34,239 bases of DNA from DAOUFU01 sp034429275 (lineage in GTDB: Bacteria > Chloroflexota > Anaerolineae > Aggregatilineales > Aggregatilineaceae), in NCBI GenBank assembly GCA_034429275.1, contig DAOUFU010000071.1:1-34239 (forward strand), given 5' to 3'. Position 1 is the stretch's first letter. Each line of letters starts with the position of its first letter. Below are positions 1-7,541 of this stretch, piece by piece. The notes beneath the pieces were generated by a model. That model was not told the DNA's origin and did no database searches. It worked only from the letters and a program-made list of their open reading frames with translations. The translations under genes and the position numbers were made by a program.

Positions 1-384
1 CCCGACATTGCGCGGTGGGAAAGCTCTGCAAAGCGGCTTTTCCGCGGCACATTTGCGCTCATCAAAACGCTGACCGATCCAGCGCTTTGGCGTCGGATGG
101 CCCAGAAACTTCCCTCGTGGACCGACGAGCTAGGGGCGATTCTGCTCATTGTGATGGGTGTGGTGTTGCTAACCGCCCTCGTCAACACGACATCTGAAGC
201 AGTGCTCTCGATCCGCATTTCCACCATTGCCCGGCAGATTTTTGGTGGCTCAGCCTACCTGGTGGGTCTTGGCCTGTTGGCTGCGGGGATCACACTGCTG
301 CTGCCGAAATTCGGCACCTCGTTTGAACCGGGCTGGCCTCGTACAGCCGCGCTCGAAGTCGCGTTTGTAGCGTTCACTGCCTAG
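1..384 (+). CDS. ftsK: FtsK/SpoIIIE-type DNA translocase, N-terminal membrane fragment (open at the window edge, ends at an in-frame TAG)
   Basis: The reading frame is open from the first base, so the true start lies outside the window. It carries two hydrophobic segments (about 133-190 and 253-306) and enters a third (about 343-381) before TAG at 382-384. The next large FtsK reading frame resumes in exactly the same frame at 394. FtsK proteins normally begin with four membrane helices that anchor the motor at the division site, so this piece reads as the missing start of the downstream gene and not as a separate small protein. Either ftsK is split by a nonsense codon here, or the base is a sequencing or assembly error. 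The FtsK assignment rests mainly on position, frame and the membrane pattern. Confidence 0.7.
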   Translation, partial: PDIARWESSAKRLFRGTFALIKTLTDPALWRRMAQKLPSWTDELGAILLIVMGVVLLTALVNTTSEAVLSIRISTIARQIFGGSAYLVGLGLLAAGITLLLPKFGTSFEPGWPRTAALEVAFVAFTA

Positions 385-393
385 CTGCACCTG

Positions 394-2664
394 ATGGCAA
401 ACGACCCCGAACCGCGGGCTCTGGCGCGCGAAGGCGGCGGCGGCGGTTATCTCGGCTGGGCGCTGAGCCAGCTTACCGTTACCCTGGTGGGCAACCACCT
501 GTCGCTGCTGATATACGGCGCGCTGCTGATTGGCAGCCTGGTTGTCATGAGCGGGCTGCGCCGTGCCCATTTCGCTGCCGCATTGGCCACCACACGCGCC
601 CAGCTTCAGAACCGCTTGAGCCGGATCGAAGCCGAGGTAGATGAGTACAGCACGCAGTTCACGCCCGAGACCGACCAGTTTGCCGCTGTTGCGGCGTTTC
701 CGCAGCCTGTCGCGCCCCAACCAGTGAGAGGTCCGCGTGCCCCTGGTTCTGAATCCCAGCCGGCTCAGGCCGTTCCATCTTCATCGGCAGCGTCCCCGGC
801 GCGCACATTGTCGGCACCACAGGGCAACGTGACTCCCACGCCTGCGCTGCCTACATCGAAGCCAAATGGTGCGGAGGTGGCACCGCCACCCGCCCCGGTC
901 AAACCACTCACCCGCGAAGAACTTAAGAAGCGCGTCGAAGAAACACGGCGTAATCTGGGTGGGACTAACGGTCGCAGCCTGGTCAGCCCCGGTGAGCCCG
1001 GTGAACGCGAGTCCATCGTCCCGCGCGATTTTCTGCCAGATGCCCGTGTTGTCTCGGCGGCCCCACGCGCTCGCGCGCGGCGTCGGCAGTTGCCTAATTC
1101 CGAGCGATATTTCACCGTTGATGACTTTCGTGAAGTACGGAAAGTGAGCAAACGCGAGGACGGTCTGCCACCGCTTGAGCTGCTGAACGACATCGAGCTG
1201 AACAAGCCTACCGAAGAAGAAATCAATCTCAACGCGCGTATCATCAAAAACACGCTGCTGGAATTTGACGTCGAGACAGAAGTGATCGACGTCAAAGTTG
1301 GGCCTACCGTCACTCAATACGCCGTCTCACCCTACACCGAATCGGTGAATGACGAGGGTGAAACCGTGCTGAACCGCGTCCGTGTCAGCCAGATTGCCAA
1401 CTTAAATGGCGATCTGGCTCTGGCGCTCTCGGCCAAACGCCTTCGCATCCAGGCCCCTGTTCCCGGACATTCCTATGTAGGTGTGGAAGTCCCCAACCGC
1501 CAGCCGAGCATTGTTGCGCTGCGCCCGGTGCTTGAATCCGAGACCTTCCACAAATATCGCAAGCGTCCGCTGGCTCTTCCGTTGGGACGAGACGTCTCTG
1601 GCGACTCGTTTGTGACCGATTTACAGACCATGCCCCACCTGCTGATCGCGGGAACAACCGGGTCCGGCAAGTCCATCATGTTGGCCGCCATGACCACGGC
1701 GTTGATCATGAACAGCATGCCCGATCAACTTCGATTGGTGCTGCTCGATCCGAAAATGGTGGAATTGTCGCGCTTTAATGGCGTGCCTCACCTAATGGGA
1801 CCGGTTGAGACTGAACTCGACCGGATCATTGGAGTGCTGCGTTGGGCCACACGTGAAATGGATCGGCGGTACAAGCTTCTTGAGAAAGAAGCGGCACGCC
1901 ATCTGGAAGCCTACAACCAGGCACTGGGTAAACGCCGAAAAGACGAACATCTGCCTTATATCGTGATCATCATCGATGAGATTGGCGACCTCATGATGCA
2001 GCGCCCTGAGGAGACTGAGCGTACACTGACTCGACTGGCCCAGATGGCGCGCGCGGTTGGCATTCACCTGATGGTTGCCACACAGCGCCCCAGCGTGGAC
2101 GTAATCACCGGGCAAATCAAAGCAAACTTCCCGGCGCGTATCTCGTTTGCCGTTGCGTCCAGTGTGGATTCACGCGTGATCCTCGATACCACTGGCGCAG
2201 AATCACTGATGGGGCGTGGCGACATGCTGTTTCTGGCCCCCGATGCCTCCGGGCCCCGGCGTATTCAAGGTTGTTATGTGTCCGATGATGAAGTCAGCGC
2301 CGTGGTCGAATACTGGCGCAACTGGCGAGAAAACAACGCGCAAGCCGGGCAATTCGGTGGGTACGAGGTAGCCCCCTGGGAACGCGGTATGACTCGCCGC
2401 GAGGTGCTTTCCGAAACTGACCCCATGCTGGAAGACGCGATCGCGTTGGTCATCGAGGAGGGCGAAGCCTCTGCCTCGCTCATTCAGCGCCGCCTGGGCC
2501 TGGGTTATCCGCGGGCCGCGCGCATTATGGATCACCTGCACGAATTAGGCGTGGTAGGGGCTGCCCAACCGGGTGGCAGGAGTCGCAAGGTGCTGGTCAA
2601 GCCAGGTTCGGACCCCTTCAAGTCGATTATTGACAAGCGGCTAGACACGAAAAAACCAGAATAA
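394..2664 (+). CDS. ftsK: DNA translocase FtsK, linker and motor domains
   Basis: FtsK is a hexameric ATP-driven pump that moves chromosomal DNA through the division septum. The 756-residue frame starts with a Gly-rich stretch and one membrane segment (about residues 25-52). A Pro/Ala/Arg-rich linker follows to about residue 230, then the alpha and beta motor domains. Walker A is GTTGSGKS at 420-427. Walker B is the hydrophobic strand ending in D528-E529. The ATQRPSVDVITG motif follows, and a winged-helix gamma domain (about 685-745) for recognising polar DNA sequences closes the protein. No Shine-Dalgarno sequence precedes ATG 394. The codons between the TAG at 382 and this ATG are in frame, so 394 is probably an internal Met of a once continuous protein. 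The motor is intact; what is in doubt is its membrane anchor. Two hairpins follow the stop. Confidence 0.9.
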   Translation: MANDPEPRALAREGGGGGYLGWALSQLTVTLVGNHLSLLIYGALLIGSLVVMSGLRRAHFAAALATTRAQLQNRLSRIEAEVDEYSTQFTPETDQFAAVAAFPQPVAPQPVRGPRAPGSESQPAQAVPSSSAASPARTLSAPQGNVTPTPALPTSKPNGAEVAPPPAPVKPLTREELKKRVEETRRNLGGTNGRSLVSPGEPGERESIVPRDFLPDARVVSAAPRARARRRQLPNSERYFTVDDFREVRKVSKREDGLPPLELLNDIELNKPTEEEINLNARIIKNTLLEFDVETEVIDVKVGPTVTQYAVSPYTESVNDEGETVLNRVRVSQIANLNGDLALALSAKRLRIQAPVPGHSYVGVEVPNRQPSIVALRPVLESETFHKYRKRPLALPLGRDVSGDSFVTDLQTMPHLLIAGTTGSGKSIMLAAMTTALIMNSMPDQLRLVLLDPKMVELSRFNGVPHLMGPVETELDRIIGVLRWATREMDRRYKLLEKEAARHLEAYNQALGKRRKDEHLPYIVIIIDEIGDLMMQRPEETERTLTRLAQMARAVGIHLMVATQRPSVDVITGQIKANFPARISFAVASSVDSRVILDTTGAESLMGRGDMLFLAPDASGPRRIQGCYVSDDEVSAVVEYWRNWRENNAQAGQFGGYEVAPWERGMTRREVLSETDPMLEDAIALVIEEGEASASLIQRRLGLGYPRAARIMDHLHELGVVGAAQPGGRSRKVLVKPGSDPFKSIIDKRLDTKKPE

Positions 2665-2673
2665 GGCCGCGAC

Positions 2674-2698
2674 GCTCTGCTTTGTACAGAGCATTTTG
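2674..2698 (+). terminator. weak hairpin after ftsK
   Basis: A 6-bp stem (GCTCTG at 2674-2679 with CAGAGC at 2687-2692) and 7-base loop are followed by ATTTTGAT. It is weak alone and sits just upstream of a much better terminator, so the two may act in series. Confidence 0.35.
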
Positions 2699-2720
2699 AT
2701 TCGGCCAATACTCAAGCTTT

Positions 2721-2748
2721 GCGACACGCCCTGACGTGTCGCTTTTTT
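2721..2748 (+). terminator. Rho-independent terminator of ftsK
   Basis: A perfect 8-bp stem (GCGACACG at 2721-2728, CGTGTCGC at 2735-2742) with a 6-base loop is followed directly by six T residues. It ends the ftsK transcript. It also rules out translation starts for rpe near 2719. Confidence 0.85.
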
Positions 2749-2814
2749 GCCTGGAGATGCGTGCTCCATTCGCCCCACTGCCGCACCGATAGGCGACATT
2801 ACGTGTTTTTGTTA

Positions 2815-2843
2815 TTGATTTTTAAAGGTCAACTCAGTAAGAT
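2815..2843 (+). promoter_or_regulatory. candidate sigma-70 promoter for rpe
   Basis: TTGATT (2815-2820) and TAAGAT (2838-2843) are separated by 17 bases, downstream of the ftsK terminator and about 38 bases before the rpe start. Each box matches consensus at four of six positions. Confidence 0.4.
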
Positions 2844-2880
2844 ACCGGACGCTGCTGTTTTCATGGACTGGGAGCCGGCT

Positions 2881-3561
2881 GTGTCATATCCCATATTGAT
2901 CGCCCCATCGATCCTGGCTGCTGATTTCACGCGCCTGGGCGAGCAGATCGCCGAGGCCGAGCGCGCCGGGGCCGATTCGATTCATATCGATGTAATGGAT
3001 GGGCGGTTCGTGCCGAACATTACGATGGGACCACTTGTTGTTGAGGCTGCGCGCCGCGTCACCTCGCTGCCATTGGAAGCCCATCTGATGATCGTCGAGC
3101 CAGAACGCCACATCCCGGCCTTTCTCGAAGCTGGAGCATCCGTCATCACGGTACATGTCGAGACTTGTCCACACCTTCACCGGACTCTTGAGCAGATTCA
3201 TGATGGTGGTGCGAAGGCTGCAGTTACCCTTAACCCGGCTACGCCCGCAAGTGCAATACAAGATGTTCTACCCTTCGTCGATATGGTCCTCGTGATGACG
3301 GTTAATCCCGGTTTCGGTGGGCAGAGCTTCATCTCTTACGTGCTGCAGAAAATCCGGCAAATCCGCGAGATGAGCCGCGCACACGGATACCCCATCGACA
3401 TCCAGGTCGATGGAGGCATCGATACCAGCACTGCGCCGCAGGTGGTACGGCACGGGGCGAATGCCCTGGTAGCAGGTACATCGATCTTTCATGCCGAGGC
3501 CGGTATCACCGCAGCGATCGCCGCCTTACGCCAGGCAGCCCAAGACGCTGCCAGCATCTAA
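2881..3561 (+). CDS. rpe: ribulose-phosphate 3-epimerase
   Basis: Rpe interconverts ribulose-5-phosphate and xylulose-5-phosphate in the cytosolic pentose phosphate pathway. The protein is a TIM barrel with the family signatures in order: an APSIL start, the HIDVMDG metal-binding strand, the EAHLMI histidine, the MTVNPGFGGQSF phosphate-loop signature and VDGGI near the end. I chose GTG 2881 because GGGAG lies seven bases upstream and the 226-residue length fits the family. ATG 2863 is possible but has no ribosome binding site. Open frame further upstream overlaps a terminator and cannot be coding. It is followed after 141 bases by asp23. Confidence 0.93.
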   Translation: MSYPILIAPSILAADFTRLGEQIAEAERAGADSIHIDVMDGRFVPNITMGPLVVEAARRVTSLPLEAHLMIVEPERHIPAFLEAGASVITVHVETCPHLHRTLEQIHDGGAKAAVTLNPATPASAIQDVLPFVDMVLVMTVNPGFGGQSFISYVLQKIRQIREMSRAHGYPIDIQVDGGIDTSTAPQVVRHGANALVAGTSIFHAEAGITAAIAALRQAAQDAASI

Positions 3562-3702
3562 AATGACCCGTGCCTCTGCACTCGCCTGCTTGGGCCAGCT
3601 TGGGATAGAATGATATTGAAGTCAGTCTGCTCATCAGAAACGGCTCCTTTCACTCAACAGGTTGGTAAAGGCCCTGGTTGACACGAGAGACGAGACAGGT
3701 CT

Positions 3703-4059
3703 ATGACAACAAACGAAACGCCACGCGGCACTATCGAAATCTCGCCTACCGCGATTGCGACGCTCGCCGGCCATGCTGTACTTCAAACCTACGGGGTAGT
3801 AGGTATGGCTTCGCCGAACCTGGCGACGGACATCGCCGCCAGCCTGACTCGCGATCCCCATCGTGGCATCCAGGTCCGACGCGAAGATGACCATATCGTG
3901 ATCGATGTGTATGTCGTGATTGAATATGGCACGCGAATCGCTTCCGTGGCCACCAGCCTGATCAACGCTGTGCGCTACTCGGTTGAACAAAGTATTGGCG
4001 TCCCGGTCGGACAGGTGAATGTGCATGTGCAGGGGCTGCGTGTCAGCCGCACAGAGTGA
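3703..4059 (+). CDS. Asp23/Gls24 family envelope stress protein (YloU-like)
   Basis: This 118-residue protein has the alternating strand/helix pattern of Asp23/Gls24 (DUF322): an early GxIEIS segment, a central DDHIVIDVYVVIEYG strand pair and a C-terminal VNVHVQGL strand. No membrane segment or signal peptide is visible. Members are cytosolic and membrane-associated through partners in Firmicutes, and their genes typically sit directly before the fatty acid kinase gene, as here (17-base gap to fakA). The exact biochemical role is not known. The linkage suggests a role tied to membrane lipid or envelope homeostasis. A GACAGG ribosome binding site precedes ATG 3703. Confidence 0.85.
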   Translation: MTTNETPRGTIEISPTAIATLAGHAVLQTYGVVGMASPNLATDIAASLTRDPHRGIQVRREDDHIVIDVYVVIEYGTRIASVATSLINAVRYSVEQSIGVPVGQVNVHVQGLRVSRTE

Positions 4060-4076
4060 AAGCGTGACATAATCCC

Positions 4077-5771
4077 ATGACAGAACATCCTTCTCAAACC
4101 ACCCCCGACCCTGCCGTGTGTGATGGTCAATATCTGATGCGGTTGGCCGAAGCAGGTCGCGATTGGCTCGATCAACATCATGAGCTGGTCAATCAGTTGA
4201 ATGTTTTCCCGGTACCCGATGGAGATACGGGCACCAACATGCTGCTGACGATGCGCAACGCCGTCAAAGAGGTGGCGCAGAACCCCAGCAGCAGTGTAAG
4301 CGAAGTGGCGGCCCGCATTGCGCGAGGTGCAATGATGGGATCGCGCGGCAATTCGGGTACTATCCTCTCACAGTTGTGGCAGGGTTTTGCGTTGGCCATG
4401 CGCGATCACCAGGTCATCACCCCGGAGTTGATGGTCAAAGGGCTGCGGGGCGCGGCGGATACGGCCTATCGTGGAGTGATCAAGCCGGTGGAAGGCACCA
4501 TTTTGACCGTCGCGCGCGAGGCGGCAGAAGAAGCCGAAGCCGCGCTGGCCGAAACTCAGGACATGGTTGCTATCCTCGATCGCGTCGTACAGCGTGCCAA
4601 ACAGGCATTGGCCCGTACGCCAGAACTGCTGCCCATCTTGAAAAAAGCGGGGGTCGTGGATTCCGGTGGCAGTGGGTTGGTTTATATCCTTGAAGGGATT
4701 CTGCGCCATGTACGCGGTGAAGTCGTGAGTCTCGAAGAGCAGCGCGCTCAGCAAGCCGTCGAAGACCTGGCCGCCACACTCGCCCCAGAGGATGAACTGG
4801 GTTACGGTTACGATGTTCAGTTCATTTTGCAGGGCGAGCATCTGAACGTCGATGTGGTTCGTTCGGCAATTGACGCCATGGGCTGGTCTACGGTAGTGGT
4901 GGGGGATGAGACGGCCATCAAAGTGCATGTTCACGTTCATGATCCGGGCATTCCGCTCAGTTATGGGGCCAGCCTGGGCCACCTCAGCGATATCGTGGTG
5001 GAAAACATGCAGGCTCAATACCAGGACTATGTGCGCGAACGTTCAAGACATCAGGCTGAAGGGGCGCACCATCTGGGAGATATCCCTGCCCCTGAACTAA
5101 GCGACGGCGATATCGGCGTCGTAAGCGTGGCCTCTGGCGAGGGATTGGCGCGGGTTTTCCAGCAGTTGGGGACCTCTCAACTGGTGATGGGCGGCCAGAC
5201 CAACAACCCCAGCACGCAGGAAATTTTGGAGGCGATTCTTCGAGTGCCCACCCGGCAGGTGATCCTGCTGCCGAACAACAAGAACATCATCCTCGCGGCT
5301 GAACAGGCTGCACGCCTCGCCGCCGAGCAGGATATCTCGGTGGTTGTGATCCCGACTCGGAGTATGCCGCAGGGAATCAGCGCCATGCTCCCCTATGATC
5401 CGCATGGAGACCTGGAACAGGTCGCCGCCGCCATGCATGATGCCAAAGATGATGTCTCAACCGGTGAGATCACCGTCGCCACCCGCACGGTTGAATTGAA
5501 CGGTGTGCAAGTCGATGAGGGGCAGATTATTGGCTTGGTGAACGGTTCTCTAGCCGTTTCGGGCGACGATCTGACCACTGTCGTCATTGAGACGCTGCAC
5601 AAGATGTGTAGTGCCAGCTGCGAACTCGTCACACTCTACTACGGTGGCGATCTCGAATTGGCCGAAGCGGAACAAGTTGTGCAAAAACTGCGAGAGACTT
5701 TTGAAGAGCAGGATTTTGAGCTGATTTATGGAGGCCAACCCCATTACGCTTTTATCATGAGTGCGGAATGA
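4077..5771 (+). CDS. fakA: DAK2-domain fatty acid kinase, catalytic subunit (FakA/YloV)
   Basis: FakA phosphorylates the carboxyl group of a fatty acid held by a FakB (DegV-family) partner, making acyl-phosphate for phospholipid synthesis. The 564-residue protein has an N-terminal DhaL/DAK2 kinase domain (about 20-205). This shows PDGDTGTNM at 47-55, whose aspartates coordinate Mg-ATP, a GSRGNSGTILSQ loop, KPVEGTILTV and VDSGGSGLVY. It continues into the DhaK-like C-terminal region typical of YloV. Length and architecture match full-length FakA and do not fit the glycerone-kinase DhaL subunit. Two degV genes follow immediately, and asp23 precedes, which supports the assignment. Confidence 0.92.
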   Translation: MTEHPSQTTPDPAVCDGQYLMRLAEAGRDWLDQHHELVNQLNVFPVPDGDTGTNMLLTMRNAVKEVAQNPSSSVSEVAARIARGAMMGSRGNSGTILSQLWQGFALAMRDHQVITPELMVKGLRGAADTAYRGVIKPVEGTILTVAREAAEEAEAALAETQDMVAILDRVVQRAKQALARTPELLPILKKAGVVDSGGSGLVYILEGILRHVRGEVVSLEEQRAQQAVEDLAATLAPEDELGYGYDVQFILQGEHLNVDVVRSAIDAMGWSTVVVGDETAIKVHVHVHDPGIPLSYGASLGHLSDIVVENMQAQYQDYVRERSRHQAEGAHHLGDIPAPELSDGDIGVVSVASGEGLARVFQQLGTSQLVMGGQTNNPSTQEILEAILRVPTRQVILLPNNKNIILAAEQAARLAAEQDISVVVIPTRSMPQGISAMLPYDPHGDLEQVAAAMHDAKDDVSTGEITVATRTVELNGVQVDEGQIIGLVNGSLAVSGDDLTTVVIETLHKMCSASCELVTLYYGGDLELAEAEQVVQKLRETFEEQDFELIYGGQPHYAFIMSAE

Positions 5772-5805
5772 ACAGTACATCCTGGTAGTGAGGAAGGATT
5801 CTCGC

Positions 5806-6678
5806 GTGGGCAAAGTTCGGATTGTTACAGACAGCTCGGCTCAGTTCCTCGATCCTGAGATCATCGAGCGCTATGACATCCAGGTCGTGCCGCAGACTGT
5901 TCATATCGGCTCACAGTCATTTCGCGAAGGCTCGGAACTAGACGCCGATGCCTTTTTTCGGCTGATGAGTAGCAACACCGGCCACCCCATTACCGTGACT
6001 GCGCCCTCTGTTGAACAGTTCGCCGAGGTGTACAGCCGCCTGAACCGCACAACCGACCAGATTCTCTCTATGCACGTGTCGCGTCACATGAGCCAGACGT
6101 GGGATAACGCCCGCCTTGCCACCAAGACTCTTTTGGGGCGGTGCGAGATTGCGGCGGTGGACTCGCAAACCACGTCGGTCGGATTAGCTATGCTCGTCGA
6201 ATTAGCCGCCCAGGCCGCTGAGGACCACGAATCGCTCGAAGATGTGGTCCGCATCGTACGCGCAGCACTTCCCCGAGTCTACAGCGTGTTCTACGTCGAG
6301 TCTCTGCACTACCTGCGCTACAATGGGCTGCTTAGCGAAGCCCAGACTATTCTCGGCACCATGCTCGACATCAAACCCTTCCTCACCATTGAAGATGGCG
6401 AACTTATGCCGATGGAAAAGGTTCGCACCCAGGCCCAGGCCATTGACAAGCTGGTGGAATTCGTCTCGGAATTCTCCGACGTCGAGAAGCTGGTTATTCT
6501 ACAGAATACGCCTCACCCCAACGACCGCACCCGCCTGCTTCAGGATCGGCTCGCCGCCGAGTTTCCAGGAGGGTCCTTCCCTGTTGCGCTCTACGGTCCT
6601 AGCCTGGCGGCTTTAATTGGTCCAGATGCGATGGGTATCGTCGTCTGCGAGAATCCTGACCTTGAGGAAGCTGAATAA
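5806..6678 (+). CDS. DegV family protein, FakB-like, divergent binding residues
   Basis: DegV/FakB proteins bind one fatty acid and present it to FakA. This 290-residue protein begins with the family VRIVTDSSAQ strand and has the two-domain layout, including the YLRYNGLLS segment. GTG 5806 is chosen because AGGAAGG lies eight bases upstream and this places the first strand at the N-terminus; the frame is open back to 5761. The usual ligand features are altered. The SG(L/T)SGTYQ-type loop reads RHMSQTWDNA, and the C-terminal (T/V)H(V/I)GPGALG signature reads ALIGPDAMG, losing the histidine. Its stop overlaps the start of the next degV by one base, so the pair is translationally coupled. Confidence 0.82.
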   Translation: MGKVRIVTDSSAQFLDPEIIERYDIQVVPQTVHIGSQSFREGSELDADAFFRLMSSNTGHPITVTAPSVEQFAEVYSRLNRTTDQILSMHVSRHMSQTWDNARLATKTLLGRCEIAAVDSQTTSVGLAMLVELAAQAAEDHESLEDVVRIVRAALPRVYSVFYVESLHYLRYNGLLSEAQTILGTMLDIKPFLTIEDGELMPMEKVRTQAQAIDKLVEFVSEFSDVEKLVILQNTPHPNDRTRLLQDRLAAEFPGGSFPVALYGPSLAALIGPDAMGIVVCENPDLEEAE

Positions 6679-7520
6679 TGGCTCAAATTTTGATTATGGC
6701 CGACAGCACCTGCGATGTGCCAGCGGCCTGGGTACAGCGATACGACCTGCGTATCGTACCCACCTTCGTTCACTTTGGGACCGAGAGTCTGGCGGATGAT
6801 GGAGTCCAGCTCACCCGCGCAGCCTTTTATGAGCGCCTAGGCACCGATCCTCACCATCCCACCACATCAACACCTCCACTGGGGGTAACAATTCGCGTAC
6901 TGCAGCGCGCCCTCGAAGACGCCGATCATGTCATCGCGCTCACCGCTCCCGCCAAGCTCAGTGGCATCTACAACATTTTCCGCCTGGCTGCCGAGCAGTT
7001 TGATCCCTCTCGTGTGACCTTGATCGACAGCCAGCACTTGAGCATGGGAATGGGATGGCAGATCAAAACCGCTGCGGACATGATCGAAGCGGGCGAATCA
7101 CCCGAAGCCATACGCGCAGCCTTGATCGCCATGCAGCCCAGAATCGAAATCTGGGCTGCCCTCGCCAGCATGGAGCACCTTAAGCGCAGCGGGCGAGTGA
7201 ACTGGGCTGCCGCTGCCGTTGGCGATTGGCTGCAAATCCGGCCTATCATTCGCCTGGCCATGGCAGAAGTGACCTCGGCCCGGCGGGTACGAACATCACA
7301 GCGCGCCTATGCGGCATTGATCGAGCTTGCTCGCGCCGCTGCTCCAATCGAACATATCGCCTTCTTGCACACGCAGAACCCAGCCGGTGTACAGCAGCTG
7401 GCCGCCGATCTCGCCGACCTCAACCGAGACATTCCGCCAATCATTGTTGATGTCACCCCTGTCATCGGCGTTCATGTTGGCCCCAATGCGCTTGGCTTAG
7501 CGGTTGTGCGCGCGTCATGA
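6678..7520 (+). CDS. DegV family protein, FakB-like fatty-acid-binding partner of FakA
   Basis: This is the second of the tandem DegV paralogues (280 residues). It starts with the ILIMADSTCD strand and carries the conserved HLKRSGRVNW helix. The C-terminal HVGPNALG motif is intact, with the histidine that helps hold the acyl carboxylate or phosphate. The mid-domain loop reads APAKLSGIYN, closer to the canonical serine-containing loop than in the upstream copy. ATG 6678 overlaps the preceding stop (TAATG). Two FakB proteins of different acyl preference per FakA is a known arrangement in Firmicutes. Preference cannot be read from the sequence here. Confidence 0.87.
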   Translation: MAQILIMADSTCDVPAAWVQRYDLRIVPTFVHFGTESLADDGVQLTRAAFYERLGTDPHHPTTSTPPLGVTIRVLQRALEDADHVIALTAPAKLSGIYNIFRLAAEQFDPSRVTLIDSQHLSMGMGWQIKTAADMIEAGESPEAIRAALIAMQPRIEIWAALASMEHLKRSGRVNWAAAAVGDWLQIRPIIRLAMAEVTSARRVRTSQRAYAALIELARAAAPIEHIAFLHTQNPAGVQQLAADLADLNRDIPPIIVDVTPVIGVHVGPNALGLAVVRAS

Positions 7521-7541
7521 CCTTTACGATAGGAAACGCCT

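Noticed and set aside
382..384. Recoding of TAG as a sense codon in this organism
   Set aside because: Many genes in the window end in TAG at the expected C-terminus (glnA, moaB, adk, lipM, rpmF, coaD, arsM), so TAG works as a normal stop.
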